Origin: Chamaelirium japonicum | Lineage: Eukaryota; Streptophyta; Magnoliopsida; Liliales; Melanthiaceae | NCBI GenBank assembly: GCA_947650365.1 | Contig: OX393551.1 | Location: forward strand, 88,510,697-88,574,696 | DNA length: 64,000 nt | Direction of reading: 5' to 3' | Part shown: positions 36,163-47,436 of the stretch, piece after piece | Layout: each line of letters opens with the position of its first letter | How positions within the stretch are numbered: position 1 is the stretch's first letter | Position numbers and translations under genes: made by a program | Notes under the pieces: model-generated | Told to the model about the DNA's origin: nothing | The model's database searches: none | What the model saw: only the letters and a program-made list of their open reading frames with translations

Positions 36163-37103
36163 TGCCCGGGTGAACCAACTGAACAACAGACTCTGCAAGA
36201 ATTTCGCCCGGGCAAAATTCAGGCTCGACCGGGCTAACCAGGCCCCAACTCTGTATGCAGAGCCTCTAGGTATGTCACCTGGGCGAAGTCGAGCTGGCAG
36301 CATGGGTAAGGTCACGGATTAGGCCGAATTTGGATATGTTTTGGTTTCTTGCAAGCATGCGTTTACTCTCCTATAAAAAGTGTTGCACGCATTGACTTGC
36401 ACGAGTTAATGACGAACATGTGTAGAAATAAAAACTTAGGTTTTGAGTTTTATCCCATATTGTTCGGGGGGGAGAACTAGAGTTGCATATTTAATAAAAC
36501 TCTCCCCCTTAGGGCCTTCTATATTCACAAGACCCACAGCTTGGCCCAACATATACGCATGCCAAGCCGGACTAGGTCAGTCGGTCTAGTCAAGCATGGG
36601 CTCGGGCCGGGTCACGGCTCGCAAGCCACATGGACACAAATGGGTTTTGGGATTTAGAGTAGTTTTTAGGTTTTATTTAAACTTTCTCTTAAATTTTTGA
36701 CCACCCGAGCAAAGGAGCAACATATGAGGCTTGAATGCAGTCGTCACCGAACGTTGCAGAAGAGCTGTATCATGTAACGTCTGTCATTAACTTGTGCATG
36801 TCAATGTGTCCGTTATCGAACATTGATGGAGAGTTGTAACATGTAGTGTCTGCATTAAACTCGTTGCATTACTTTCTCGTAACGGTTGATGGAGGACACC
36901 TATATAAGAAGGTCCAGGTATCCCCTCAACACATAGGATCAGCCTATTCTCTTCTTTTTGTCTTTCTGTTTTTGTTTGGGGTACGCTGAGAGTCCCACGG
37001 GGTTTACTTCGATGCTGAGGAGAAGTCTGAGTCGTTGTACCCTGGGGAGCTGTCAACGAAGGCCTTCAAGCATCATAAAGGTGAGAAAATTGCGTTTAGG
37101 GCA
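36163..37103. other. spacer with a dispersed CCCGGGC repeat and promoter-like stretch
   Basis: 36165-36290 shares CGGGCAAAATTCAGGC-type motifs with 6235-6375. Two diverged copies of a ~78-bp unit lie at about 36729-36860 (CACCGAACGTTGCAGAAGAG and its relative). A TATA-like CTATATAAGAAGG at 36900 and following leader-like sequence suggest an LTR or gene promoter remnant, but no coding frame follows because the LTR array begins at 37109. Confidence 0.4.
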
Positions 37104-37108
37104 GTGAG

Positions 37109-37814
37109 TATTGGTGCGATCCGAGGCCCGCGCAGCGGAACAAGATACGCGTTGTACCACCACAGTGGAGACGACCACTGACAAGACCGAGCAGTAAAAT
37201 AAACAAGCAAAAACACCAAAAAGAAGTTCCCGCAATGATCGATCAATGGATTTACTAGTATGGAAAAAATCCGAGTACAATTACAATTGCCTCTACCCAA
37301 TCCCTCATACACACACAAATAGATCCCCCCAAGGAGAATAGACCTCGTAGCCTTACACCCCGAAAATCAAGAAGAAACCCTTCCCGAAAATCCTTCGGTC
37401 TTCAATGGTGTCCTCTCCCTCTCCCTTGATGATGGCTACCTTCTAAATCCTAACCCGAGATACTTATGTGCAACCATGATCCTTCTTTCTTCATCCTTAG
37501 GGGCCTTTTATAGCCCCAAGTTCGTGCAAAACATAGGAGAGAATATAGAAACAAACTTCTAAAATTTCTCTCGAAATCCCATAAAAAATCGTAACCAAAC
37601 CACGTCCCGTTCGTGCCTATCTGGTGCCTAACGCCCTGGGCGCCAGTTTCCTAGACACATGTCGGGTCGGCTCGAGTTGGCGCGCAGGACACTAGGCCTC
37701 CCTTTTGGCCTATTTTCGTTCCGTCTTCATTCCGTAGCCGCTCCGTCTTCTGTCATCCTTCGTGCACTAACCTTGGACATGTTGAGGTCTTGTTTTAAGT
37801 CAACATCCTCAACA
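37109..37814 (-). repeat. array LTR-A (3' most in element sense)
   Basis: 706 bp. The TATA box reads GGCTATAAAAGGCCCC on the minus strand (about 37500-37520). The purine-rich AAGGTGGAGAT tract beside it is just inside the internal segment at 37815-37830. Confidence 0.92.
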
Positions 37815-38937
37815 ATCTCCACCTTGGCTTCAAACAAGACAAAAGCACAACCTTGCACATGAACTTCATCTCTTCACTATGAATCCATATCCTGATCGTC
37901 TTCGTCCCTTTGCCCCTACACCGGGAACCCAATCACCAAGCTTGGTAATTGCCCCAGTCTTTCGACTTGACCGACCTCCTGAACAACCTCGCCCTTGAGT
38001 GTGTTTCACCAGTATCCTTGTTCTTCACCGAGCACCGTGCATGTGCCGCCACTCTCCCGGCTAATGTTATGATCAAGGAAGCTTCACTCATCATCCGTCG
38101 ACAACCCTGTTGTAAACCACGGCCCTTGATTCGTACTGCGACACTTGCCGTGCCCATCGCTCCCGAGCTGTTGCCCGTCAGCCAACGCTCAAATATCTTC
38201 TGCACCCTGCTGCACCACAGGTGTGCCCACAGCTGAGTCCCCCACCACCATGATCGTCGTTGCCTTTTTCCAGCCATCCGTTGATAGCCACTGCACCCTG
38301 TTAAACCACTGGTGTCCCTGTGCACCGTGCCTACCGCTACCGTACCCGTCAGTGCCCACATCGCCCGCTGGCGATCCGTACCGGTACTCGTTAGCACCTC
38401 CACCAGTCTCTCGTCGACAACCCACCACCTCATCGGCTGCTGAACACGATGTTGTCAACAACTCCCATGCCATCGAGGTGCTCCCCCTCGATCCAGGCAC
38501 CCGCACATACTGTGTCATCACGACTTTCTTGTCACAAACCGTCAAGCCGGGGAGTAGGTGCCAAGACCACACCCTCCTCCAGGCTAATGTCTTCGGTGTC
38601 TCGAATTGCCCTGAGGGAGGAGTTGCTCGACTGCAACCTCCTCCTTGAAGCCTCATCCGAAGATCCGAAACACCCGGAGAGCACTGGACGGTGCCTCTTC
38701 CCACCGTGCCCTTTTCCTAGGGTGGCGACCGTCGTTGCCAACAAGCCTCCCCCAGGAAGAGGTGTTATACCGCAACCTCCCTCCTGGGTTCTAGCTTCCT
38801 CCTTGGATGCCACTCCCGTGTCCTCTGTCATACTACGTGCCCCGAGTGCATCTCAGACCCTTTTTATCGATTTATCTTGATGTACGCAATAGAACTAGAG
38901 CCTTCCCGGATCACCAACAAGAAGCTCTGGTACCATT
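37815..38937 (-). other. array internal segment 1
   Basis: 1123 bp. On the minus strand it opens with primer-binding site TGGTACCAGAGC (rc of 38924-38935), two bases from LTR-B, and ends in a polypurine stretch at LTR-A. A minus-strand frame 38831-38532 starting MTED is shared with internal segment 2. GC-rich plus-strand frames (38145-38648 and others) are not conserved between the copies and are dismissed. Confidence 0.85.
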
Positions 38938-39635
38938 TGTTGGTGCGATCCGAGGCCCGCGCAGTGGAACACAATACACGTAGTACCACCACGGTGGAGA
39001 TGACCACCAACAAGACCAAGCATTAGAATAAACAAGCAAAAACACTAACAAGAAGTTCCGGCAACAACCGATCAATGGATTTACTAGTATGAGAAAAATC
39101 TAAGTGCAATTACAATTGCCTCTACCCACTCATTCATACACCCATAAAGAGATCCCCCCAAGAAGAATAGACCCCGTAGCCTTACACCCCGAAGATCAAG
39201 AATAAATCCTTCCCGAAAACCCTCCGATCTCCAATGGTTTCCTCTCCCTCTCCCTTGATAATTGCTACCTTCTAAACCCTAACCCGGGGTACTCATGTGC
39301 AACCATGATCCTTCTTTCTTCATCCTTAGGGGTCCTTTTATAGCCCCATATTTGTGCTAGACATAGGAGAGAATATAGAAACAAATTTCTAAAAGTTCTC
39401 TCGAAATCCCATAAAAAACCGCAACCGAACTGTGTTCTGCTCGTGCTATTTGGTGCCTGGCGCCAGTTTCCTGGACACAAGTCGGATCTCCTTGGGTTGG
39501 CACCCAAGGCACCAGGCACCCCTTTTTGCCTATTTTCTGCTCTGTCTTCGCTCTGTAGCTGCTCCGTCTTTCATCATCTTTCACGCACGAACCTTGGACA
39601 TATTGAGGGCTTGGTTTAAGCCAACATTCTCAACA
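38938..39635 (-). repeat. array LTR-B (shared middle LTR)
   Basis: 698 bp, collinear with LTR-A and LTR-C. It is flanked by internal sequence on both sides and lacks target duplications of its own, as expected for a shared LTR after recombination. Confidence 0.92.
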
Positions 39636-40762
39636 ATCTCCACCTTGGTTTCAAACAAGACAAGAGTACAACCTTACACACAAACTTTATCTCTTTGCAC
39701 TATGAATCCATATCCTGATCGCCTTCGCCCCTTTGCTCCTGTACCAGGAGCCCAATCACCAAGCTTGGTAGTTGCCCAAGTCTTTCGACTTGACTGACCT
39801 CCTGATCAACCTCGCCCTTGAGCGTGCTCCACCAGCACCCATGTTCTTCACCGAACATCATGCACGTGCCGCCACACTCCCGGCTAATGTCATGATCATG
39901 GAAGCTCCAGTGATCGTCCGTCGATAACCCTGCCGTAAACCATGGCCCTTGATTCGCTCTGTGACGCTTCTCGTGTCCATCGCTCCCAAGCCGTTGCCCG
40001 TCGGCCAATGCTTGAATATCTTCTGCACCCTGTTGCACCACAGGTGTGCCCGCCGCTGAGTCTCCCGCCACCACGTCCGTCGTCGTCTTTTTCCAGCCAT
40101 CCGTCGATAGCCACTACACCCTTTTAAATCACAGGTGTGCCCACGGCCGTGCTTGTCGCTACGGTGCCCTTCAGCGTCCATATCGCCCGTTGGTGATCTG
40201 CACCGGTATCCGTCGGCCACTCCACCAGTCTCTTATCGGCAACCCACATCAGTCCGCTCGTCGGCTGCTAAACACGATGTCGTCGATGACTCCCGTGCCA
40301 TCGAGGTGCTCCCCCTCGATCCAGGCACCCACACATATTGTGCCATCACGACTTTCTTGCCGCGAATCGTTAAGCCGGGAAGTAGGTGCCAAGACCGCAA
40401 CCTCCTCCCGGCTAACGCCTTTGGTGTCTCGAACCACCCCGAGGGAGGAGTTGATCGACTGCAACCTCCTCCTCAAAGGCTCCTCCGAAGATCTGAAACA
40501 CCCGGCGAGCACTGGACTGTGCCTCTCCCCTATGTGCCCTTTGCCTATGGCGCCGACCATCGTTGCCAACAAGCCTCCCCCGGGAAGAGATGTTATACCG
40601 TAACCTCCCTCTCTTCTAGCTTCCTCCTTGGATGCCGCTCTCGGGTCCTCCGTCACACTACGTGCCGCGAGTGCGTCTCCGGCCCTTTTACTCGATCTAC
40701 CTTGATCTACTCAATCGAACTAGAGCCTTCCCGGATCATCAACAAGAAGCTATGATACCATT
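39636..40762 (-). other. array internal segment 2
   Basis: 1127 bp. The primer-binding site is decayed to TGGTATCATAGC (rc of 40749-40760). A minus-strand frame 40656-40249 begins MTED and aligns with that of segment 1 through GGGLLAT, RRRLQS and VLAPT. No known domain was recognised in it. Confidence 0.85.
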
Positions 40763-41508
40763 TATTGGTGTGATCCGAGGCCCGTGCAATGGAACACGAT
40801 ACACATAGTACCACCATGGTAGAGACGACCACCAACAAGATCGAGCTATAGAATAAACAAGCAAAAACAACAAGAAGTTCCGACAATGACCGATCAACGG
40901 ATTTACTAGTATGGGAAAAACCCTAGTACAATTACAATTGCCTCTACCCAATCCCTTATACACCCACAAAGAGATCCCCCTAAGGAGAATAGACCCCGTA
41001 GCCTTACACCCCTAAGATCAAGAAGAAACCCTTCCCGAAAACTCTCCGGTCTCCAATGGTTTCCTCTCCCTCTCTCTTGATGATGGCTACCTTCTAAATC
41101 CTAACCCGGGATACTCATGTGCCGCCATGATTATTCTTTTTTCATCCTTATGGGTTCTTTTATAGCCCCAAGTTCGTGCAAGACATATGAGAGAATATAG
41201 AAACAAACTCCTAAAAGTTCTCTTGAGATCCCACCAAAAATCGTAACCGAACCGCGTCCCGCTCGTGCCTATCTGATGCTTGGCGCCCTGGGCCCCAGAA
41301 CTGGTGCCCTGGGCGCCAGTTTCCTGGACACAAGTCGGGTCACCTCGGGTTGGTGCCCAGGGTGCCGAGTCTGGCGCCCAGGGTGCTAGGCCCCCATTTT
41401 TGCTTATTTTCGCTCTGTTTTCGCTCCGTAGCCACTCCGTCTTCCGCCATCATTCGTTCACGAACCATGGACATGTTGAGGGCTTGTTTTAAGCCAACAT
41501 CCTTAACA
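40763..41508 (-). repeat. array LTR-C (5' most in element sense)
   Basis: 746 bp. It ends TTAACA at 41508, one substitution from the TCAACA of the other LTRs, and abuts the GTGAG duplication. Confidence 0.9.
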
Positions 41509-41513
41509 GTGAG

Positions 41514-42287
41514 TTTGCACAAATCTCACAATTGATAAGTTTATTAATTTACCTTCTAAATCTTACTCAAATTGCCATCTATGTAGACAATCTATAAGTT
41601 CCCTTCAATCTTTTGCTAGAATTATTGAGATACACGTTATATACCACCTTACATCAACCTTTAGTCCAATTGTTGTTCTCCATTGCAGACTAATAGAATA
41701 GAAACCCAACATATTACACAAATACAGTTAGGCTACTGAATCAAATCTTCATTACTTAATCTATGAGTACTTACTTGCCTTGACTTCTTTAGCTAAGAGG
41801 AGTACTTTTGAGGTCACATGTATGTATTGGTCCACAAACACTAATTTCTGAGTCTTCCAACCAAACAAACCATCCTTGACTGCCACTTTAAGTACTTAAT
41901 AATAATCCATCCTACAATCTAGCTTCCTGCTGGGAATTGGAAACACACATAACTGAGGATTATCTTAATGGAAGTCAATCTACTTTCTTAATCCCCCAAT
42001 GATGAGCATATATCCAAAGCTCCACCACATATTTTATTTGAAAGTAAAAGACAGAGAATACTGTCTGTGTCCAAGATTGGGCAATCAAAGGGTGATTTCA
42101 TGCTGACACTGGACCTTATCTCTTATTCCCGAAGAAGGCTTGGAGGCACAGTTAACCAATCCTGGCCATTGGTGTGGTTGGTCGGTCCCCCACCATTCAA
42201 TCATTTCTGTAATATGGGTGAAGGGTAAGGATGGAGGGGGAAAGGAAAGGAACTGGGACACTCTCAGCTCTTCCAAGCTATATGCTT

Positions 42288-42340
<53 letters not shown>

Positions 42341-42994
42341 ACCCGGTACTAAAGTTTTGGCCACTCTTTGAATCCAAAGAAACGCTTGGCTCTTGAGATT
42401 CTTGGTGAGAGGTCGTGCTCAAAGCTCCGGGGCTTGGATTAGATGAAGTGGGTTTTCTTTTTTCTTATACCCCTGTGCGATTTTTGGGTGATTTTGGTGA
42501 TGGGTCTGGCAGATTTATCAACGAGGAGTTTGTTTTTGCTTGTTTTCTTGATGGGTTTTGGTGTTTTGAGCTTTGAACGACATAAAGGTTTGATCTTTGG
42601 TTGAGATTTTTGAACTGGTTTGAATCCCTTTTGGGGTAACTTCATATAGATTTTGATGCTTGTCTGATTTTTAGTTCCCTAGTGTTAGCAGTGAACTCAA
42701 GCCCTAAAATCAGTTGGAGATCCCCTAGTAGAGGTATGCAAGAATTTTTTGTCTGCCACTTGGTTTTTAAGGGTTAATTGTTGTTTTCTTTTCTTTTTTC
42801 TGATACTTTTTAGATCCCGATCTTGCGGTGCTATTAGTTTATGCTTATCAAGGTTTGAGTATAATGTGGTCTTCGCCTTTGGGTGATTTGAGAATTTGAA
42901 TCTTTGATTATAAGAATTCTCCGACTTAATTCGCTTCTTTTATGTTCCTTTCTAGCTCTGGAATCTGAGTGTCCTCCTCTACTTCTGGCCGATC
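41514..42994 (+). promoter_or_regulatory. upstream and leader region of the PIF gene
   Basis: 41514-42289 is AT-rich with no ORF and is the likely promoter, cut on its far side by the LTR array. A perfect (CT)n tract occupies about 42290-42338, a frequent feature of plant leaders. A donor GGTGAGAGG at 42403 and an acceptor TTTCTAG ending at 42955 suggest a leader intron of about 550 bases, so the last leader exon would start at 42956. This is inference without transcript data. Confidence 0.55.
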
Positions 42995-45671
42995 ATGCCT
43001 CTCTCCGAAGTTCCTCAGGCGACAACAAGAGGGAACCTCGAATCGGCACAATCTAGGATGACCAATTGCTCACCTGACCTAACTCCATTAATGTAAGTCG
43101 GCGTGCTCTTGATCCTAACCTTCGCTTCTGTTGAATTTTATCTGCATTTTTTTTCCCAATTCCTTTCGATAATCGATACTATTGTAGCTTAGCTTTCGAT
43201 ATATTGACCTTTGTGTTCTTCTAAACAAAAATCCCATCCATGGTTGGTTTAATGAAGGCCGGATCACGGGTGCGTCGAGCTACTGTGGGAGAATGGTCAG
43301 GTCGTGATGCAGGGCCAGTCCAATAGACCTAACAAGCGCTCCTTCACCAACACCTTGTCCTCCCACACGGGCAGATTTCAGGAGAGGGACAACAGAGGTG
43401 CTGTTATTCCAAAGGCTGGGCACTTTGGAGCGGATTCGATGGTAAATGACTTTCCGCACTCTGTGCCTTCGGGGAACATTGGATTAGATGCCCAGGATGA
43501 TGAGATGGTCCCCTGGCTGAATTACTCGATCGAGGATTCTCTTCAGACCGATTACTGCTCCGAGTTCTTATCCGAATTCTCAGGCTTCAATCCGAATTCT
43601 CTGTCGACTCATAACCACACGATGCCTGCCTATCGAAGCAGTAATGTGGAACATGGGCATGCTTCTAGAGCTCCTACGGGAGGTTCAGAGGCTAGTAGAA
43701 TTAGGACAAGCCAGTTGTTCCAGTTGCCACAACAATGCCAGAGTTCGGTGCCGCTTACCAAGTCGAGAGCTGCAGATTTTGGTGTTGCAGGTAACAGTAG
43801 TACCCACCAAGGCTGTGGGAATTTACAGGACAAAAATTTGCAGAAGCAAGCTGTGGGGACCTCCAAGCCGCCGCATCCGAGTAGCGGAATGGGTTTGATG
43901 AACTTTCCCCATTTCTCGAGACCCGCTGCTCGGGTTAAGTCCAATCTCCAGAGCGTTGATAGGTTGAGGAGCCATGAGAAGGCATCGACTGCTGCCTTTA
44001 GTAAACCCATGGAGTCGACGGTGATCGACTCTACTAGTGGTTTGAAGAGTCTAACTGTGTCAGTTCCACCCAAGATGGAATTGAGATCATCGGACAAACC
44101 TTCTCCTCATGAGGTGGTCTCTGTCGAGAAGTCCGAGGCTATTTGTCAGGAAGATACATCTCGGAATAACATCAATACTAGATCGCCCGATCACATAAAT
44201 CATCAGAGCTCAAGTGCGGTGGCGAGTGTGGCCATAGCGAGGCATGAAGTTGAGAAGGGGCCTGAAGCAGTTGTTGCATCTTCTTCTGTATGCTCGGTAA
44301 ATAGTGCCGGTGAAGAATCAAATGAACCTAAACACATAACTAAGAGGAAGAATCGAGAAGGAGATGAATCAGGGTACCATAGCGAGGTGGGTGGAAGTGT
44401 TTCTCTAGTTCATATCCTGTATGTTGGGCACTCAATTCTTCTATTAGATCACTTCAACTTTGAATCCTATTCGACCTTTATTTAGGACCTTGAAGACGAG
44501 TCGGTGGGCTTAAAGAAATCTACCACCGGGCGAGTCACAAGCGCAAAGAGAGGCCGTGCTGCAGAAGTTCATAATTTATCAGAAAGAGTGAGTCCAAAAT
44601 ACATCATCTCGGTTTAGTTGTTTCTTAGTTTAGACTTTAATGTCTCATACCGGGTAGCCGATTTCTGCACAAATGGCAGAGACGAAGGGACCGGATCAAC
44701 GAGAAAATGCGTGCTCTGCAAGAGCTTATACCCAACTGTAACAAGGTAACATCTAATCTTTTTCTAGCATGGGCATGAATCATGTGGTTGCAATGAAACG
44801 ATTTACCTGATTTGGAACTACACTCTTTGAAGGTGGACAAAGCTTCCATGCTTGACGAGGCCATCGAGTATCTTAAAACCCTTCAATTACAGGTTCAGGT
44901 AACATCTTTCTCATCCCATGAGGCTTTCATTAATTTGGTACTTATTGTGATCATAAGTCAAAAATTCTCGGTTCGTTATGCAGATCATGTCAATGGGAAG
45001 CGGGTTATGCATGCCTCCGATGATGCTACCAGCGGGGATGCAAAACCTACGCCCGCACCCAATGGCTCATTTCTCACCAATGGGTCTAAATATGGGAATG
45101 GGGATGGGGATGGGGATGGGATTGGGTTACGGGATGGGAATGCTTGACATGAATGGCCCGCCAGGCTGCCAGTTGATTCCAGTACCACCCATGCATGGGC
45201 CACAATTCACATGCCCCTCGATGCCGATGGCATCCAACTTGCATGCGATGCAGGGATCTACAGGTCTTCAGATGTTTGGGATCCCTCGGCAGAATGTACC
45301 GATGCCTCATGCATCACCATTTGGTTCATTGCCCGGCCTTTCTGAAAAGGTGAATTCGGCACCGGGGGCAACAACGAGTCCATTACTAGTTGCTGATATT
45401 GCCCCGTCTTCAGATTCCAAGAATCAAGAACAACAAAATGTAAATTTAGAGACATCTACGCAGGTATAATAAATTTATCCTTGAGCTGTATTTCTCTTTC
45501 TATTAAAATAAGTGAACCTTAGTATTTTGATTGGTAAACAAGTTTGTTTGCTCTTCTAAGCTCTAGACACCAAAATTAATATGTTCTTACTGCCAGGCAG
45601 CGAAAGAATCCTTTAAGCAGTCTACTCGAGTGCAAATGGGCAACCAAACACTGCATGTTGGTCGAAATTGA
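42995..45671 (+). CDS. phytochrome-interacting factor (bHLH), PIF3/PIL15-like
   Basis: Nuclear bHLH transcription factor of light signalling that binds G-/E-boxes and is bound by active phytochrome. Seven coding exons, all with GT-AG introns, give one open 671-codon frame: 42995-43092, 43258-44386, 44486-44587, 44680-44745, 44833-44898, 44984-45463 and 45597-45671 (TGA). Residues 39-47 (VELLWENGQ) are the active-phytochrome-B-binding motif, and [10 protein letters not shown] at 113-122 is another family motif. The bHLH lies at about 434-487, with the DNA-reading H438, E442 and R446 of HNLSERRRRDR, a loop at PNCNKVDK, and a helix ending [10 protein letters not shown] methionine/glycine-rich stretch follows. 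The start MPLSE matches the PIF3 N-terminus. If the last intron were retained, the protein would end two residues into it (V, stop). I see no defect. Confidence 0.95.
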
Positions 45672-46270
45672 GGTGTCACTTTTATAGCGAAAATGAGGTC
45701 ACATCCAGTGGAGCAACTAGTCAGTGAAATGTACTGACCCAATTCCTTATTTTTGTAATTGAGTTCAATGGTTTGACAGGATTTCCTTTTCTGCAGCTCA
45801 TGATCCAAACATTTCAGACAATGGCTAATAGGGCTTGTAACTCGGCCGAATTCATCCAGCATGTGCAAGAGTTTTTGGTTACCTAACACTCTTAGAACAT
45901 CGAGATAACAAACTGCTTTACATTAGTAGGGATGAACTCTCTGCAGAGTTTTAGGTGTTATATGTAGTGCGTTGTTTCATCTTGTACATTGAGAGTTGCA
46001 GCATCCATGCAGTTTGTGTAGAAGTTGGAAGATGATGAGTTTTTGGCGTGTAAAGGGGAAAGATGTGTTGTCCACCACTGTAAGCATTTCTTATCTTTAG
46101 TGAAGAAATAATTTTTTTTCACTTGATTGTTATTGTAAGATCTATCTGTATGTATTTTACATTTCTTTCTTTGTGGTATTCTCTCCATGGGTGACCAAAT
46201 TCATTGTTGTATGTCCTATATATTTTCCAAAGGCCCACCGGAGCACGATATTTCCTTTTGTTCTCCACTT
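45672..46270 (+). other. PIF 3' untranslated region and downstream flank
   Basis: Follows the TGA at 45669-45671. No further coding exon is visible and the polyadenylation site could not be placed. AT-rich sequence to about 46180 fits a 3' UTR. The primer-binding site of an old copia element follows at 46275. Confidence 0.5.
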
Positions 46271-47070
46271 TTTATGGTATTAGAGCCAGGAAATCTAGGG
46301 TTGCTCTTTCACCTCCTTGCTCCATCGTCGGAATCATCTAGTCGACAACTTGAAGGCTTTACCTCTTCGTCGGCTCACCGCCACCTTCTTTGCTCTATCC
46401 GCAGCATCCTTCTCTCAGCCTGCAGCCTCCGTAACACTCCTAAGCTCCAACAGCGTCCATCACTTGCCATCCACCATGTTCACCTCCTGACCACCCATGC
46501 CCACCGGCCATCATCTCTTCACTGGTTACTTTTATTCCACATATGGATCTCCGTGCTCTGGCCCCTCCACAAAGGCACTCTCAGCTCTCTTTCAGCACTT
46601 TCATGTCTCTGTTGAGATAGTCAGGCTTCACACGGTTTAGTATCACATTGGTAATGGGAGTGGGGATCATTGTCTTAATATACACGATTACTCCCCTCCT
46701 CAATAGGTACCTTTTGGGGGAATGGGGGGGGAACTCGGGTCGTCACAAGATATCTGAGCTGGGACCCACTTCGGGAGCTCCGCTCGATTGTCCTTGCCAC
46801 TTGTGTCCCGTGTGAGGGGGCGTGTTGAGATGGCCATGCCTCACACGGTTTAGTCCCACATCGGTAATGGGAGTGGGTATCCTTGTCTTAATATACATGA
46901 TTGGTTACTCCCCTCCTCGATAGGTGTTAAGATTGTGTGTGTATATGTGTCATGTCTTATCCTAACTTACTGTGCAAGTTACTTGTACCTATTTATATCT
47001 GGCCATAGAGCCCTATTGAGATATAGAAATTTTCCCAAATCTAACATGGTATCAGAGTTACCCTAGCCGA

Positions 47071-47072
47071 CC

Positions 47073-47136
<64 letters not shown>
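47071..47136. repeat. C-run plus (CT)n microsatellite in the copia leader
   Basis: Thirteen C followed by about 54 bases of CT repeat between the primer site and gag. The minus-strand arginine/glutamate ORF is an artefact. Confidence 0.95.
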
Positions 47137-47142
<6 letters not shown>

Positions 47143-47436
47143 TGATGCGTGCAACCCTAACCCTAGCCGACCTCTCTCTCTCTCTCTCCTCGACAGCTTG
47201 ACGCTAGCCCGGCACCCGACGCCGCCGGCCCTCCTCTCCGCTTTTCTGCCCAACCCGTCTCCGACCCTCCTCTCCCCTATAGTCCACCCTCCTCTGCTGC
47301 TCGACACTGGCCCGACTAGGTCTTCCTCTCCGTTGCAGCCCGAAGCTGACCTGGCACAACCCCTTCTCTTCTCTGTAGCACGACATCGGCCCGGCACCTA
47401 TTCCGCACCCAGCCCACGCCGGCCTGCATCCCCGTT

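Larger units (their letters stand above)
37109..41508 (-). mobile_element. LTR-internal-LTR-internal-LTR array of a non-autonomous retrotransposon
   Basis: Three collinear LTRs (37109-37814, 38938-39635 and 40763-41508) separated by two related internal segments of about 1.12 kb form one unit. It is bounded by a single perfect 5-bp duplication GTGAG (37104-37108 and 41509-41513). Read on the minus strand each LTR runs TGTTGAGG... to ...CGCACCAACA, each internal part opens with a primer-binding site and closes with a purine-rich tract. No gag or pol domain is recognisable, so it is a LARD/large-TRIM-like element. Unequal recombination between two copies of one insertion is the likely origin. 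Confidence 0.92.

Noticed and set aside
37949..40755. Plus-strand serine/proline/cysteine-rich ORFs in the LTR array as genes
   Set aside because: They are antisense to the element, sit in GC-rich sequence and change frame between the two internal copies.
37109..41508. Cassandra-type TRIM with 5S rRNA in the LTR
   Set aside because: No 5S rRNA core motifs are present in the LTRs, and at about 700 bp they are too long.
43630..44097. 155-codon minus-strand ORF
   Set aside because: It is a shadow within exon 2 of the PIF gene.
47041..47397. Minus-strand arginine/glutamate-rich ORF
   Set aside because: It translates the (CT)n microsatellite in the copia leader.
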